NCBI GenBank assembly: GCA_039725955.1
Contig: CP091034.1
Span: 4,522,001-4,586,000 of the forward strand
Length of the DNA stretch: 64,000 bases
DNA from: Sinorhizobium sp. B11
GTDB taxonomy: Bacteria; Pseudomonadota; Alphaproteobacteria; Rhizobiales; Rhizobiaceae
Direction: 5' to 3'
In this document: positions 42,952-52,169 of the stretch, piece after piece
How the letters are laid out: each line of letters begins with the position of its first letter
Numbering within the stretch: the first letter of the stretch is position 1
Position numbers and translations under genes: made by a program
Notes under the pieces: model-generated
What the model saw: only the letters and a program-made list of their open reading frames with translations
Told to the model about the DNA's origin: nothing
Databases searched by the model: none

Positions 42952-43773
42952 ATGCGCATGACAAAATTGATTCTGGCGGCCGCCGCGGCAATGGGCGTCC
43001 TCCATGCGGTACCGGCGTTCGCGCAGGGTGCCCAGTGCGGTAACACCAGTGCCGGTTTCGAGGCCTGGGTCGCCGATTTCAAACAGACGGCGGCAGCAAA
43101 TGGTGTGAGCCAGTCCGTCTTGAGCCGCGCCTTCGCCAATGTCAGCTACAACAAGCCGACGATTTCGGCCGACCGCGGCCAGAAGAGCTTCAAGCTCTCC
43201 TTCGATGCTTTCATGAAGAAGCGCGGCGGTGCTGCCGTTATCTCTCGCGGACGGTCGATGAAGGCCGCCAACCAGGCTCTCTTCGCTTCGATCGAGCGCC
43301 GTTTCGGCGTTCCGGCCGGCCCATTGATTGCAATCTGGGGCATGGAAACCGGCTTCGGTAGCTATATGGGCAACCAGCATACGATGTCCGCAGTCTCGAC
43401 CCTCGCCTATGACTGCCGCCGTTCGGAATATTTCACCGACCAGCTTTATGCAGCCCTGCAGCTCGTTTCGGAGGGTTATCTGAGCCCGCAAGCCCGAGGC
43501 GCTGCCCATGGCGAAATCGGCCAGACGCAATTCCTGCCACGCAACGTGGTGCGTTACGGCGCTGATGGCGATGGCGACGGACGCGTCGACATGGTCGGCT
43601 CTCGCGCTGATGCACTGGCTTCGACTGCCAATTTCCTCAAGGGTCACGGCTGGCGCGCCGGCGCAGGCTACCAGCCGGGCGAGCCGAACTTCGTCGCCAT
43701 CGAGGGATGGAATGCCGCAACGGTCTATCAGCAGGCAATCGCCTATATCGGCCAGCAGATCGACGGCAACTGA
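42952..43773 (+). CDS. Lytic murein transglycosylase (MltB type)
   Basis: 273 residues with a signal peptide (about 1-24, ending PAFAQ). The SLT_2/MltB domain follows: FEAWVADFKQTAAANGVS, IERRFGVPAGPLIAIWGMET with the catalytic Glu in GMETGFG, and GEIGQTQFLPRNVVRYGADG. It cleaves glycan strands to 1,6-anhydro-muropeptides in the periplasm. There is no lipobox, so it is soluble, unlike Escherichia coli MltB. No peptidoglycan-binding domain is attached. A perfect terminator follows. Confidence 0.92.
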   Translation: MRMTKLILAAAAAMGVLHAVPAFAQGAQCGNTSAGFEAWVADFKQTAAANGVSQSVLSRAFANVSYNKPTISADRGQKSFKLSFDAFMKKRGGAAVISRGRSMKAANQALFASIERRFGVPAGPLIAIWGMETGFGSYMGNQHTMSAVSTLAYDCRRSEYFTDQLYAALQLVSEGYLSPQARGAAHGEIGQTQFLPRNVVRYGADGDGDGRVDMVGSRADALASTANFLKGHGWRAGAGYQPGEPNFVAIEGWNAATVYQQAIAYIGQQIDGN

Positions 43774-43799
43774 AGAGACGTTCGATAGGAAATGTCAGG

Positions 43800-43826
43800 A
43801 ACGCCGCATGCGAATGCGGCGTTTTT
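43800..43826 (+). terminator. Rho-independent terminator after the transglycosylase
   Basis: AACGCCGCAT (43800-43809), loop GCGA, ATGCGGCGTT (43814-43823), then TTTC. Perfect 10-bp stem; it runs up to the convergent GGDEF gene's stop. Confidence 0.88.
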
Positions 43827-45460
43827 CATATGCGGATATCGTGGCTCCCGCCGGCAGCCTTGCGCCGCTCTTCCTGCGGTGCCGTGGAAGGAACAATCGG
43901 CCCGGCAACAACGCAATTGCGTCCCGAGGCCTTGGCCGCATAAAGCGCCAGGTCGGCGCGCTTTACCAGATCATCGAAATTGCGATTGCTTACGGCATTT
44001 GTGCGCCCCGCGCAGCCGAAGCTTGCCGTAACCCGCAGGCGCTCGCCGCCGGGCAGTTCGATGTCGGCAGCCTCGATCGCCAACCGGACACGTTCCGCGA
44101 CGATGGCCGCATCCTCGGGTGCCGAGTCCGGGAGCAGCGCCATGAACTCTTCGCCGCCATGGCGCACCAATAGATCAAAGGAGCGGAAGCTTTCCCTTGC
44201 GACGCCGGCCACATGCTTCAGCACGACATCACCCGCGTCATGGCCATGCACGTCGTTGATTTTCTTGAAGTGATCGAGATCGAACAGCACGACGGAAATC
44301 CAGCGTGAACCAGCCTGCATCAGAAGCGCTAAAGCAGCAGCCTCGAAACCGCGCCGGTTATAAAGGCCTGTCAGAAGATCGGTCTGGGCGGCATTGCGCA
44401 GTTCGTTGACGAGCAGTTCACGTTCTTCGGTAACGCGGGCAACGAGACGGATACCGCGAACCGCAAGCGTTGCAATAAGGGCAACGAGCAGCACCAGTCC
44501 GGCTGACAGAGCAAGCACGATCGTCATGTGGATATGAGAGCGCATCGACAGCCTCTGCCCAGTCACATGAATGTCATCGGTGACGGACGCGATCTTCTGC
44601 CTCAGAAAATCCAGCCGTTCGTTCTGGATGCCGATCCATTTGTCCCGGATCGCCTTGTCCGGTCGCAGCACCCCGGAAACCATTGCCTGGGTGAAAGTAT
44701 CGGCCCAGACTTCATCGGGCTGCGCCCTATAGTCGAGAATCTCCTGGATGACAGGCGAGGAAGAATGAAAGCGCAGGCGATCCATACCGTTGCCGAGCAT
44801 CATTTCGCCTTGAACAAGCTGCTCGTGCGACATGGCAGAAAAATCGGTCCGGTCGAGATAACGCTGGCCAAGACTGCCGATCAGCCGCTCGCCGTAATAG
44901 GTGAGAAGGATGCTCATCAGCTCGCTGGATTTGCGCATCAACACGGGATCATGGATCCTCGACGAAAGCGACTCGACAAGTCCAAGCTGCTTTAGTCCAG
45001 CCTGCCCATAGATATGAACGGGGTTGCCGCCTTTGCCGTAATAGCCGCGATCGACTGCCGATCGTGCCGCAACGATACGACTATAAGCGAGACGGAGATT
45101 GGAAAGCTGCGACTGCAGACCGACATCCATTGCTCCAGCGGCTGGAAGACTTGCGTTGAAACGCGCGAGTTCGCTATCGAGTGAGTTTCGCCTTTCGATC
45201 ATCGACGCCCTGGTGATCTCATCGCGATCGTTGATATAGGCTCGCGTTGCGACGAGTTCCGCTAGGATCTCATTGGCCGCAATCGATCCTCCGCGAGCAA
45301 GAACATCGGCAAAGAGATGGTCATTTTCGAGCGCGTGGTATTGCATGAGCGAGGAGCGGATCAACACGACGCCTTCGACAATCATGAAGACGAAGGGCAG
45401 CAGAATGGCGGCGAGCACAGCCCTTCTGATATTCTTGAATTTCACCGCTTCGAAATTCAT
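43826..45460 (-). CDS. Diguanylate cyclase with membrane sensor (GGDEF)
   Basis: 544 residues. Two membrane spans (about 14-34 and 312-333) flank a periplasmic domain of about 275 residues with helical character; its ligand is unknown. The cytoplasmic GGDEF domain (about 365-530) has TDLLTGLYNRRGFEAA, LFDLDHFKKINDVHGHDAGD and an intact active site RHGGEEF. Five residues before that lies an inhibitory-site RSFD (RxxD), so product inhibition by c-di-GMP is likely. It makes c-di-GMP, which controls motility, adhesion and polysaccharide. No EAL domain. Confidence 0.92.
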   Translation of the reverse strand: MNFEAVKFKNIRRAVLAAILLPFVFMIVEGVVLIRSSLMQYHALENDHLFADVLARGGSIAANEILAELVATRAYINDRDEITRASMIERRNSLDSELARFNASLPAAGAMDVGLQSQLSNLRLAYSRIVAARSAVDRGYYGKGGNPVHIYGQAGLKQLGLVESLSSRIHDPVLMRKSSELMSILLTYYGERLIGSLGQRYLDRTDFSAMSHEQLVQGEMMLGNGMDRLRFHSSSPVIQEILDYRAQPDEVWADTFTQAMVSGVLRPDKAIRDKWIGIQNERLDFLRQKIASVTDDIHVTGQRLSMRSHIHMTIVLALSAGLVLLVALIATLAVRGIRLVARVTEERELLVNELRNAAQTDLLTGLYNRRGFEAAALALLMQAGSRWISVVLFDLDHFKKINDVHGHDAGDVVLKHVAGVARESFRSFDLLVRHGGEEFMALLPDSAPEDAAIVAERVRLAIEAADIELPGGERLRVTASFGCAGRTNAVSNRNFDDLVKRADLALYAAKASGRNCVVAGPIVPSTAPQEERRKAAGGSHDIRI

Positions 45461-45536
45461 GTTTAATCCACGTCCAGCTGCTCCTCGTAGGCGAGCTTAG
45501 TGGAATATCTTAAAAAACCGATAAAGCGGTCTATCC

Positions 45537-46178
45537 CTAGATTTCGGGACGGACGAAATCGAGTGTCTCAGAATCCATCACCCAGAGTTCGCCGGTCGAG
45601 ATGTCGAACCAGGCACCATGAAGCTCCAGCTTGCCCTCTTCCTCGAGCGTCTTGATTTCAGGGAAAGATCTGAGATTGTTGATTGAATTGCGAATGGACA
45701 CCCGCTCCAGCGCAGTCTGTCGTTCGCCTGGCGTCATGATGTCGTTGCTGCCGATCTGCTCGGCGGCAGGGCGCACGAGCGACATCCAGCGGCCGATGAA
45801 ATCGCCAGGCGACAATGGCTCGGCATCGGGGTCGAGTGCCGCGCGGATACCGCCGCAGCGGCCGTGGCCCATGACGACGATATTCTTGACCTTCAACGCC
45901 TGCACGGCAAATTCAAGCGCTGCCGACGTAGAGTGGAAATGGCCGTCTGGCTCATAGGGCGGCACCAGGTTGGCGACGTTGCGGATGACGAAGAGTTCAC
46001 CTGGCCCGGCATCGAAGATCAGTTCGGGCGCCGCGCGGGAGTCGGAACAGGCAATCATGAGCGTTGTCGGACTTTGCCCATTTTCCGCAAGTTGCCGATA
46101 CCTGTCGCGGGCATCGGCATAGCGCCCACTCATGAAGTTGCGATAACCGTCCAGGAGGGAGTTGGGAAATCTCGTCAT
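45537..46178 (-). CDS. Beta-class carbonic anhydrase
   Basis: 213 residues. Zinc ligands and active-site residues are present: MIACSDSRAAPE (C44, D46, R48) and VVMGHGRCGGIRAA (H105, C108). It interconverts CO2 and bicarbonate. In rhizobia such enzymes supply bicarbonate to carboxylases. Cytoplasmic. Same strand as the pyridoxal kinase gene upstream, 60 bases away, so possibly co-transcribed with it. Confidence 0.95.
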   Translation of the reverse strand: MTRFPNSLLDGYRNFMSGRYADARDRYRQLAENGQSPTTLMIACSDSRAAPELIFDAGPGELFVIRNVANLVPPYEPDGHFHSTSAALEFAVQALKVKNIVVMGHGRCGGIRAALDPDAEPLSPGDFIGRWMSLVRPAAEQIGSNDIMTPGERQTALERVSIRNSINNLRSFPEIKTLEEEGKLELHGAWFDISTGELWVMDSETLDFVRPEI

Positions 46179-46238
46179 GCTCTTGGATTAGCGCGCGCGC
46201 GAGCCAAGATCAACTGCTGCGCTGCAAAAGCATCGGCC

Positions 46239-47114
46239 CTATTTTTTCCGCCGTTGCGCAGGATGGAAGAGATGACGCATCTGCACCATCGCCATGGGTG
46301 TCAAGAGGCTGGAGGCATCGCTTGCCAGCATCAGTTCGTTACTGCCGCGCTTGACGGCGCGCGCCAGCACTTCGAACACGCTGGCGGTCGCCAGCTGCAG
46401 CGCCTTCTCATCCTCCATCCCCGAGAGCAGACGAGAGAGGAATAGAGCGGCCAGCAGATCTCCGAGACCGTTGGGCGGGTTCTCGACGACACGATGTTCG
46501 GCAAGCAGAGCATGCTTACCGGAGAGATAGAGATTGCCCGTGCCGCCCGCCATCATCGGCACCGCCGATGTGACCAGCATGCGCGAGGGACCGAGCGAAA
46601 GGGCGGCCTCCATGACCGCGTTGTTGTCATCGAGGGCTGCGCCCGACAGCCAGGCAAGTTCGTATCGGTTGGGCGTGGCGAGCGAAGCAAGTGGTATCAG
46701 GTGATCACGGATCGCCTCGGCTGTAGCTTCGGGCACGTAGAGGCCACCGAGATCGCCCATGACCGGATCACAGACATAGAGCAGTTCCGGATTCCTCTCG
46801 CGCAACGACGCAACGAGCTTCGCGACGGAACGGGCTTGGGCCGCGTTTCCGAAATAGCCCGACAGGACGGCCTTGACCTCGCCGATCCACGGCGCGCGGA
46901 TGAGATCATCGATCGCCGCCTCGAAATCGGCCTCGGCGAAAGTAAGCCGTGTCGAACGGCCATGGCCTGGATGCCAGGGCAACACGATCGTCGGTAGCGC
47001 CCAGACCTGATGGCCGAGCGTTTCCAGCGCGAAGACTGCGGCACGGTTTCCGACCGACCCGCGCACGACATGGCTGGAGATGACGATGACTGCGCCCGCT
47101 GCGTTTTCCGACAT
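46239..47114 (-). CDS. pdxY: Pyridoxal kinase (PdxY/PdxK type)
   Basis: 291 residues of the ribokinase-like fold: VIVISSHVVRGSVGNRAA at the N-terminus, VCDPVMGDLGGLYVPE, ATPNRYELAWLSG, and a C-terminal ENPPNGLGDLLAALFLSRLL in place of the usual GTGDxF anion hole. It phosphorylates pyridoxal in the salvage of vitamin B6. The PdxY symbol rests on overall resemblance; it could be named pdxK. The ATG is at 47114, divergent from the glutamate dehydrogenase gene. Confidence 0.87.
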   Translation of the reverse strand: MSENAAGAVIVISSHVVRGSVGNRAAVFALETLGHQVWALPTIVLPWHPGHGRSTRLTFAEADFEAAIDDLIRAPWIGEVKAVLSGYFGNAAQARSVAKLVASLRERNPELLYVCDPVMGDLGGLYVPEATAEAIRDHLIPLASLATPNRYELAWLSGAALDDNNAVMEAALSLGPSRMLVTSAVPMMAGGTGNLYLSGKHALLAEHRVVENPPNGLGDLLAALFLSRLLSGMEDEKALQLATASVFEVLARAVKRGSNELMLASDASSLLTPMAMVQMRHLFHPAQRRKK

Positions 47115-47154
47115 GGCATCCGGTTCCGAATTTCGACCGCCGTTGATGATCTTT

Positions 47155-47172
47155 TTGACAAGGCGCTGTCAA
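47155..47172. promoter_or_regulatory. TTGACA-N6-TGTCAA palindrome between pdxY and the GDH gene
   Basis: TTGACA (47155-47160), AGGCGC, TGTCAA (47167-47172). It gives a -35-like box on each strand in the 276-base divergent gap and could be a shared promoter core or an operator. A second dyad lies further right: GGACGG with AAAA (47206-47215) and TTTT-A-CCGTCC (47230-47240), around a 14-base loop. Confidence 0.4.
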
Positions 47173-47390
47173 CCATTCTTCATGCGAGCGTGGAAATGTG
47201 CGGCGGGACGGAAAAGCCGGATAAAGTGATTTTACCGTCCGTCGGCATGAAACGACCCAAAAACTTTCGAAATCTCTCGTAAGCATAGCCAAAAAAGCAC
47301 GAAAACGACTTTTCGAGGCCCTCTTTTAGAGATTCTTTCGAAGAACCTTCTGCTAACTTGCCCACATCAAAACAATCGGGGGGATGATCC

Positions 47391-50300
47391 ATGGCCGCCA
47401 GAAACAACCCGAAACGGGAAAAGCAGATCGAGAGCGCGCGCAAGATCGCAGCCGCGACCGGTGAGCCCCATCTCGATCCCGAAATCCTCTTCGGCCGCGC
47501 AAGCGGCGACGATCTCGAACTCTACACGCCGGAAATGCTTGCGCTTTCCGCCGTACACTCGGCAGCCGAAATCGCCGCCTGGAGCGGCAAGACACCGCGT
47601 GTCAGCATCGACACGGTCGCCGATGTCACCCCCGATGGCATCGCAGTCTCCATCCTTTCGGTGACCGATCACAACAAGCCCTTCCTGTACGAATCCGTCA
47701 TGGGCGAGGTGACCAGCACTTATCGCGACATCTGCATGGCAGTTCATCCGATCCTGATCCTGGAGGACGGCAAGGCCCCGGAACTCTATTCCGCTGATGT
47801 AGCGAGCGACCCGGCTAAGCGCGTTAGCCACATCCAGCTTCACGTTTCGCCGCTCAGCCCCTCCCAGGCCGCCGACCTGATCAAGCGGATCAAGGCAGTG
47901 CTCGAGCAGGTGGAACTTGCCGTTTCCGATTGGAAGCCAATGCTCGCCCGCGTCGATGAGGTGATTTCAGAGCTCTCGAACTATAGCGCCAGCCGCAAGA
48001 AGGTCGACCGCGACGAAGCGATCGCCTTCCTGACCTGGCTGCGCGACGAGAACTTCACTTTCCTCGGTATGCGCGACTACGTTTATTCCGGCAAAGGCCC
48101 GGATGCGAATGTCGAACGCGACAAGGGAACGGGTCTCGGCATTCTCTCCAATCCCGAAGTTCTCGTGCTGCGCACCGGCAAGGACGCCGTGACGACCACG
48201 CCGGAAATCCTCGCATTCCTCGACGGTCCAGACTTCCTGATCGTCACCAAGGCCAATGTGAAATCCATAGTCCATCGCCGCGCCTATATGGACTATGTCG
48301 GCGTCAAGCGCTTCGACTCCCAGGGGAATGTGACAGGCGAGTTGCGCATTGTCGGCCTCTTCACCTCGACTGCCTACACCTCCTCGGCATCTGAAATTCC
48401 GCTGCTGCGCTCCAAGATCGAGAAGGTGAAGGAGCATTTCGGCTTCGACCCGATGAGCCATTCCGGCCGCATGCTCGACAATACGCTGGAATCCTATCCC
48501 CGCGATGATCTCTTCCAGATCGATACCCCGCTGCTTGCGACCTTCGCCGAGCAGATCAACGATCTCGCCGACCGCCCGCGCGTACGCGTGCTGCCCCGCA
48601 TCGACCATTTCGACCGCTTCGTCTCCGTCATCGTCTTCGTGCCGCGAGAGGAATATGACTCGATCGTGCGAGAGCGCATCGGCACTTATCTGAAGACTGT
48701 CTATGATGGCCGCGTTTCCGCCTACTATCCGGCCTTTCCGGAAGGCGGTGTCGCACGCGTTCACTTCATCATCGGCCGCTCGGGCGGCAAGACGCCGCGC
48801 ATCCATCAGGCCAAGCTCGAGGAGACGATCCGCCAGATCACCGCGCGCTGGGACAGCCGTTTCGAGATGCTCGCCGGCCCCAAGGCGCCGAAGCTCGGCG
48901 TCAGCAACGCCTTCCAGGAAGCCTTCACGCCGGATGAAGCGGTCGGCGATCTGCCCGACATCACCGCATGCGCCGCCGGCGAGCCGATCCGCATCGAATT
49001 CTACTATCGCCAGGACGACGAACGCGGCCGCATCCTGTCGCTGAAGATCTTCCATAGCGGCGAGCAGCTGCCGCTGTCGCGCCGCGTGCCTCTCCTCGAA
49101 AACCTCGGCTTCAACGTCCTGAGCGAGCGGACCTTCGATATCGAAGTCCCGGCCGCCGAGGGCGCGATCAACATCGTCGTGCTGCACGACATGGAACTCG
49201 AGGCCCGCAGCGGTGCGGACATTGACCTCGCACGTTTTGGCGCACCGCTCGAAGAGGCCTTCGTCGCAGCCTTCAGCGACACGATCGACAATGACAGCTT
49301 CAACGCGCTGATCCTGTCGGCCGGCCTCTCGGCTCGCGAGGTGAATGTGCTGCGCGCCTATGCGCGCTACCTGCGCCAGGCCGGCATCGCCTATTCGCAG
49401 GACTATATCGCAACCACCCTCGACAAATATCCCGCGATCGCCGCTTCGATCTTCCGCTTGTTCCACGACACGCTCGATACGAAGCTATCGGAAAAGGCAC
49501 GTATCAAGAAGCTCGCCGAGCTGCATCAGGCAATCGAAGCCGAGCTTGCCGACGTGCCGAGCCTGGATGACGACCGTATCCTGCGCCGCTATGTCAATAT
49601 CGTCGATTCAACGCTGCGCACCAATTATTTCCAGCGCAATGCCGATGGAACACCGAAGGCGATGCTCGCCTTCAAGCTTGACCCGCACCTGGTGGATGGC
49701 CTGCCGGAACCCAGGCCCTTCCGTGAAATCTTCGTCTATGGCGTCGAAGTCGAAGGCGTACATCTGCGCTTCGGCCGCGTCGCCCGTGGCGGCCTGCGCT
49801 GGTCGGACCGCGCCGAGGACTACCGCACCGAAGTTCTGGGCCTCGTCAAGGCGCAGCAGGTCAAGAACGCCGTGATCGTGCCCGTTGGCGCCAAAGGTGG
49901 TTTCTATCCCAAGAAACTCCCGCTCGGCGGCAGCCGCGAAGAGCTCTTCAACGCAGGTCGTGAAGCTTACAAAACCTATATCCGCACGCTGCTTTCCATC
50001 ACCGACAACATCTCCGGCGCCGATATCATCCCGCCTGACAATACGGTGCGCCTGGATGGCGATGACCCCTATTTCGTCGTCGCCGCGGACAAGGGCACGG
50101 CAACCTTCTCCGACACCGCCAATGCGCTTGCTCAGGAAGCAGGGTTCTGGCTGGACGACGCGTTCGCCTCCGGCGGCTCCGCCGGCTACGACCACAAGAA
50201 GATGGGCATCACCGCACGCGGCGCCTGGGAAACCGTAAAGCGCCACTTCCGCGAGATGGATATCGACATCCAGACAACGCCCTTTACGGTGGCCGGCGTG

Positions 50301-52169
50301 GGTGACATGTCGGGCGACGTTTTCGGCAACGGTATGCTGCTCTCGCCGAAGATCCGGTTGGTCGCCGCTTTCGATCACCGCGATATCGTCATCGACCCCG
50401 ATCCCGATATGGAAAAAACCCTCGCCGAGCGCCAGCGCCTGTTCAACCTGCCGCGCTCGAGCTGGCAGGACTTCGACAAGTCCGTGCTCTCGAAAGGTGC
50501 CATGATCATTTCGCGCTCGGCAAAGTCGGTTACGCTGACGCCGGAGGCCGTGGCCGCAATCGGCATCGACAAGGCTGTCGCCACGCCCTTCGAAATCATG
50601 ACCGCGATCCTGAAAAGCCCCGTCGACCTGCTCTGGTTCGGTGGCATCGGGACTTATGTAAAGGCGGCATCCGAGACCGATACCGACGTCGGCGATCGCG
50701 CCAACGATCCGATCCGCATTACGGCCGACGAAGTGCGCGCCAAGGTGATCGGGGAGGGCGCCAATCTCGGCGTCACGCAGAAAGGCCGAATTGCCTACGG
50801 CCTGAAGGGCGGACGCAGCAATTCCGACGCCATCGACAACTCGGCCGGCGTCAATACTTCCGACGTCGAGGTCAACATCAAGATCGCGCTGGCGAACGCT
50901 ATGCACGAACAGCGGCTCAGCCGCACCAAACGTGACCAGCTTCTCGGCAGCATGACCGATGAGGTGGCTGCGCTCGTACTGCGCAACAACTACCTCCAGT
51001 CCCTGGCAATCTCGCTGACAGCCCGCAAGGGAACGGCAAACGGCCTTGAGCTCGGCCGCTTCATGAGCGTCCTGGAGGCATCGGGACAGCTGAACCGCAA
51101 GGTCGAAACGCTTCCCGACGACGCCTCGCTGTCCGAGCGCTACACTGCCGGCCGGCCACTGACGCGCCCCGAGATCGGTGTGCTGCTCTCCTATGCCAAG
51201 ATCGTACTCTTCGATGCACTGATCGCCAGCGAACTGCCTGACGATCCCTATTTCGTCGACACGCTCTTCCATTACTTCCCGGCGAAGATGCAGAAGTCCA
51301 ACGCATCCGATATCGACAGCCACCGGCTGAAGCGGGAAATCGTCGCGACGGTGCTCGCGAACGAGGCGATCAACCGCGGCGGGCCGGGCTTTGCCGTCAG
51401 CATGATGGATGCGACCGCAGCATCTGCTCCGGAAGTCGTGCGCGCCGCCATCGTTGCCCGCGACGGCTTCGATCTCAACCGGCTTTGGGCCGAAACGGAT
51501 GCCCTGGACAACAAGGTTTCCGGCCAGATCCAGAACCGCATCTATGAAGAGATCGGCAACAGCTTCACGGTGCTGACACGCCTGCTGCTAAAGACCGGCA
51601 TGACCAAGGGCGACATGGCCGAGATCATTAGCCGGCTTCAGTTGACGCTGAAGAAACTCAGGCCCTCCTTCGCCGATCAGGCCGCAGCTGACGTCGCCGC
51701 GCGCCAGGAGGAGTACCAACAGGCTGGTCTGCCGGAAAAACTGGCGGCCGAAATCGCGGCTCTGCCCACCTTCGCTCTGGTACCGGAGATCATGCAGATC
51801 GCCGCTCGCACCGGCGAGGCGCTGCCGCGCGCAGCCGAAAACTACTTTGCCGTCACCCAGACTTTCCGTGTCGGCCGGCTGCTGGCTGCGGGCAACCGCA
51901 TCATCACCTCCGACCACTATGAAAACCTCGCTCTTGCCCGCAGTATCGACCAGATCGCTAGCGCCCGTCGCGATATCGTGATCTCCGCGCTTTCCGATCA
52001 CGGCAAGGAAAAGCAGCCAGTCCAGGCCTGGCATGCGCAGGACAGGGTGCGCATCAACCGTATCGTCGAGGAGCTTGCAAGCCTCAGCGATGGAGCCGAT
52101 CCGAACCTCGCCCGCATCACTGTTGCCGCAGGCATCCTGACCGATCTTGCGCGCGACCGGACGAGATGA
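47391..52169 (+). CDS. NAD-specific glutamate dehydrogenase, large type
   Basis: 1,592 residues: the GDH-1600 (about 180-kDa) class found in alphaproteobacteria and Pseudomonas, with long regulatory N- and C-terminal regions around the catalytic core. The core is visible as VARGGLRWSDRAEDYRTEVL, VPVGAKGGFYPKKLP (near residues 830-840), GSAGYDHKKMGITARGAWE and VAGVGDMSGDVFGNGMLLS. It oxidises glutamate to 2-oxoglutarate and ammonia with NAD+, mainly for catabolism. GGGGGGATGATCC precedes the ATG. The stop overlaps the next gene (ATGA). Confidence 0.97.
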   Translation: MAARNNPKREKQIESARKIAAATGEPHLDPEILFGRASGDDLELYTPEMLALSAVHSAAEIAAWSGKTPRVSIDTVADVTPDGIAVSILSVTDHNKPFLYESVMGEVTSTYRDICMAVHPILILEDGKAPELYSADVASDPAKRVSHIQLHVSPLSPSQAADLIKRIKAVLEQVELAVSDWKPMLARVDEVISELSNYSASRKKVDRDEAIAFLTWLRDENFTFLGMRDYVYSGKGPDANVERDKGTGLGILSNPEVLVLRTGKDAVTTTPEILAFLDGPDFLIVTKANVKSIVHRRAYMDYVGVKRFDSQGNVTGELRIVGLFTSTAYTSSASEIPLLRSKIEKVKEHFGFDPMSHSGRMLDNTLESYPRDDLFQIDTPLLATFAEQINDLADRPRVRVLPRIDHFDRFVSVIVFVPREEYDSIVRERIGTYLKTVYDGRVSAYYPAFPEGGVARVHFIIGRSGGKTPRIHQAKLEETIRQITARWDSRFEMLAGPKAPKLGVSNAFQEAFTPDEAVGDLPDITACAAGEPIRIEFYYRQDDERGRILSLKIFHSGEQLPLSRRVPLLENLGFNVLSERTFDIEVPAAEGAINIVVLHDMELEARSGADIDLARFGAPLEEAFVAAFSDTIDNDSFNALILSAGLSAREVNVLRAYARYLRQAGIAYSQDYIATTLDKYPAIAASIFRLFHDTLDTKLSEKARIKKLAELHQAIEAELADVPSLDDDRILRRYVNIVDSTLRTNYFQRNADGTPKAMLAFKLDPHLVDGLPEPRPFREIFVYGVEVEGVHLRFGRVARGGLRWSDRAEDYRTEVLGLVKAQQVKNAVIVPVGAKGGFYPKKLPLGGSREELFNAGREAYKTYIRTLLSITDNISGADIIPPDNTVRLDGDDPYFVVAADKGTATFSDTANALAQEAGFWLDDAFASGGSAGYDHKKMGITARGAWETVKRHFREMDIDIQTTPFTVAGVGDMSGDVFGNGMLLSPKIRLVAAFDHRDIVIDPDPDMEKTLAERQRLFNLPRSSWQDFDKSVLSKGAMIISRSAKSVTLTPEAVAAIGIDKAVATPFEIMTAILKSPVDLLWFGGIGTYVKAASETDTDVGDRANDPIRITADEVRAKVIGEGANLGVTQKGRIAYGLKGGRSNSDAIDNSAGVNTSDVEVNIKIALANAMHEQRLSRTKRDQLLGSMTDEVAALVLRNNYLQSLAISLTARKGTANGLELGRFMSVLEASGQLNRKVETLPDDASLSERYTAGRPLTRPEIGVLLSYAKIVLFDALIASELPDDPYFVDTLFHYFPAKMQKSNASDIDSHRLKREIVATVLANEAINRGGPGFAVSMMDATAASAPEVVRAAIVARDGFDLNRLWAETDALDNKVSGQIQNRIYEEIGNSFTVLTRLLLKTGMTKGDMAEIISRLQLTLKKLRPSFADQAAADVAARQEEYQQAGLPEKLAAEIAALPTFALVPEIMQIAARTGEALPRAAENYFAVTQTFRVGRLLAAGNRIITSDHYENLALARSIDQIASARRDIVISALSDHGKEKQPVQAWHAQDRVRINRIVEELASLSDGADPNLARITVAAGILTDLARDRTR

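Noticed and set aside
49608..51323. 571-codon ORF opposite the glutamate dehydrogenase gene
   Set aside because: Another high-G+C antisense shadow; the plus-strand enzyme is unmistakable.
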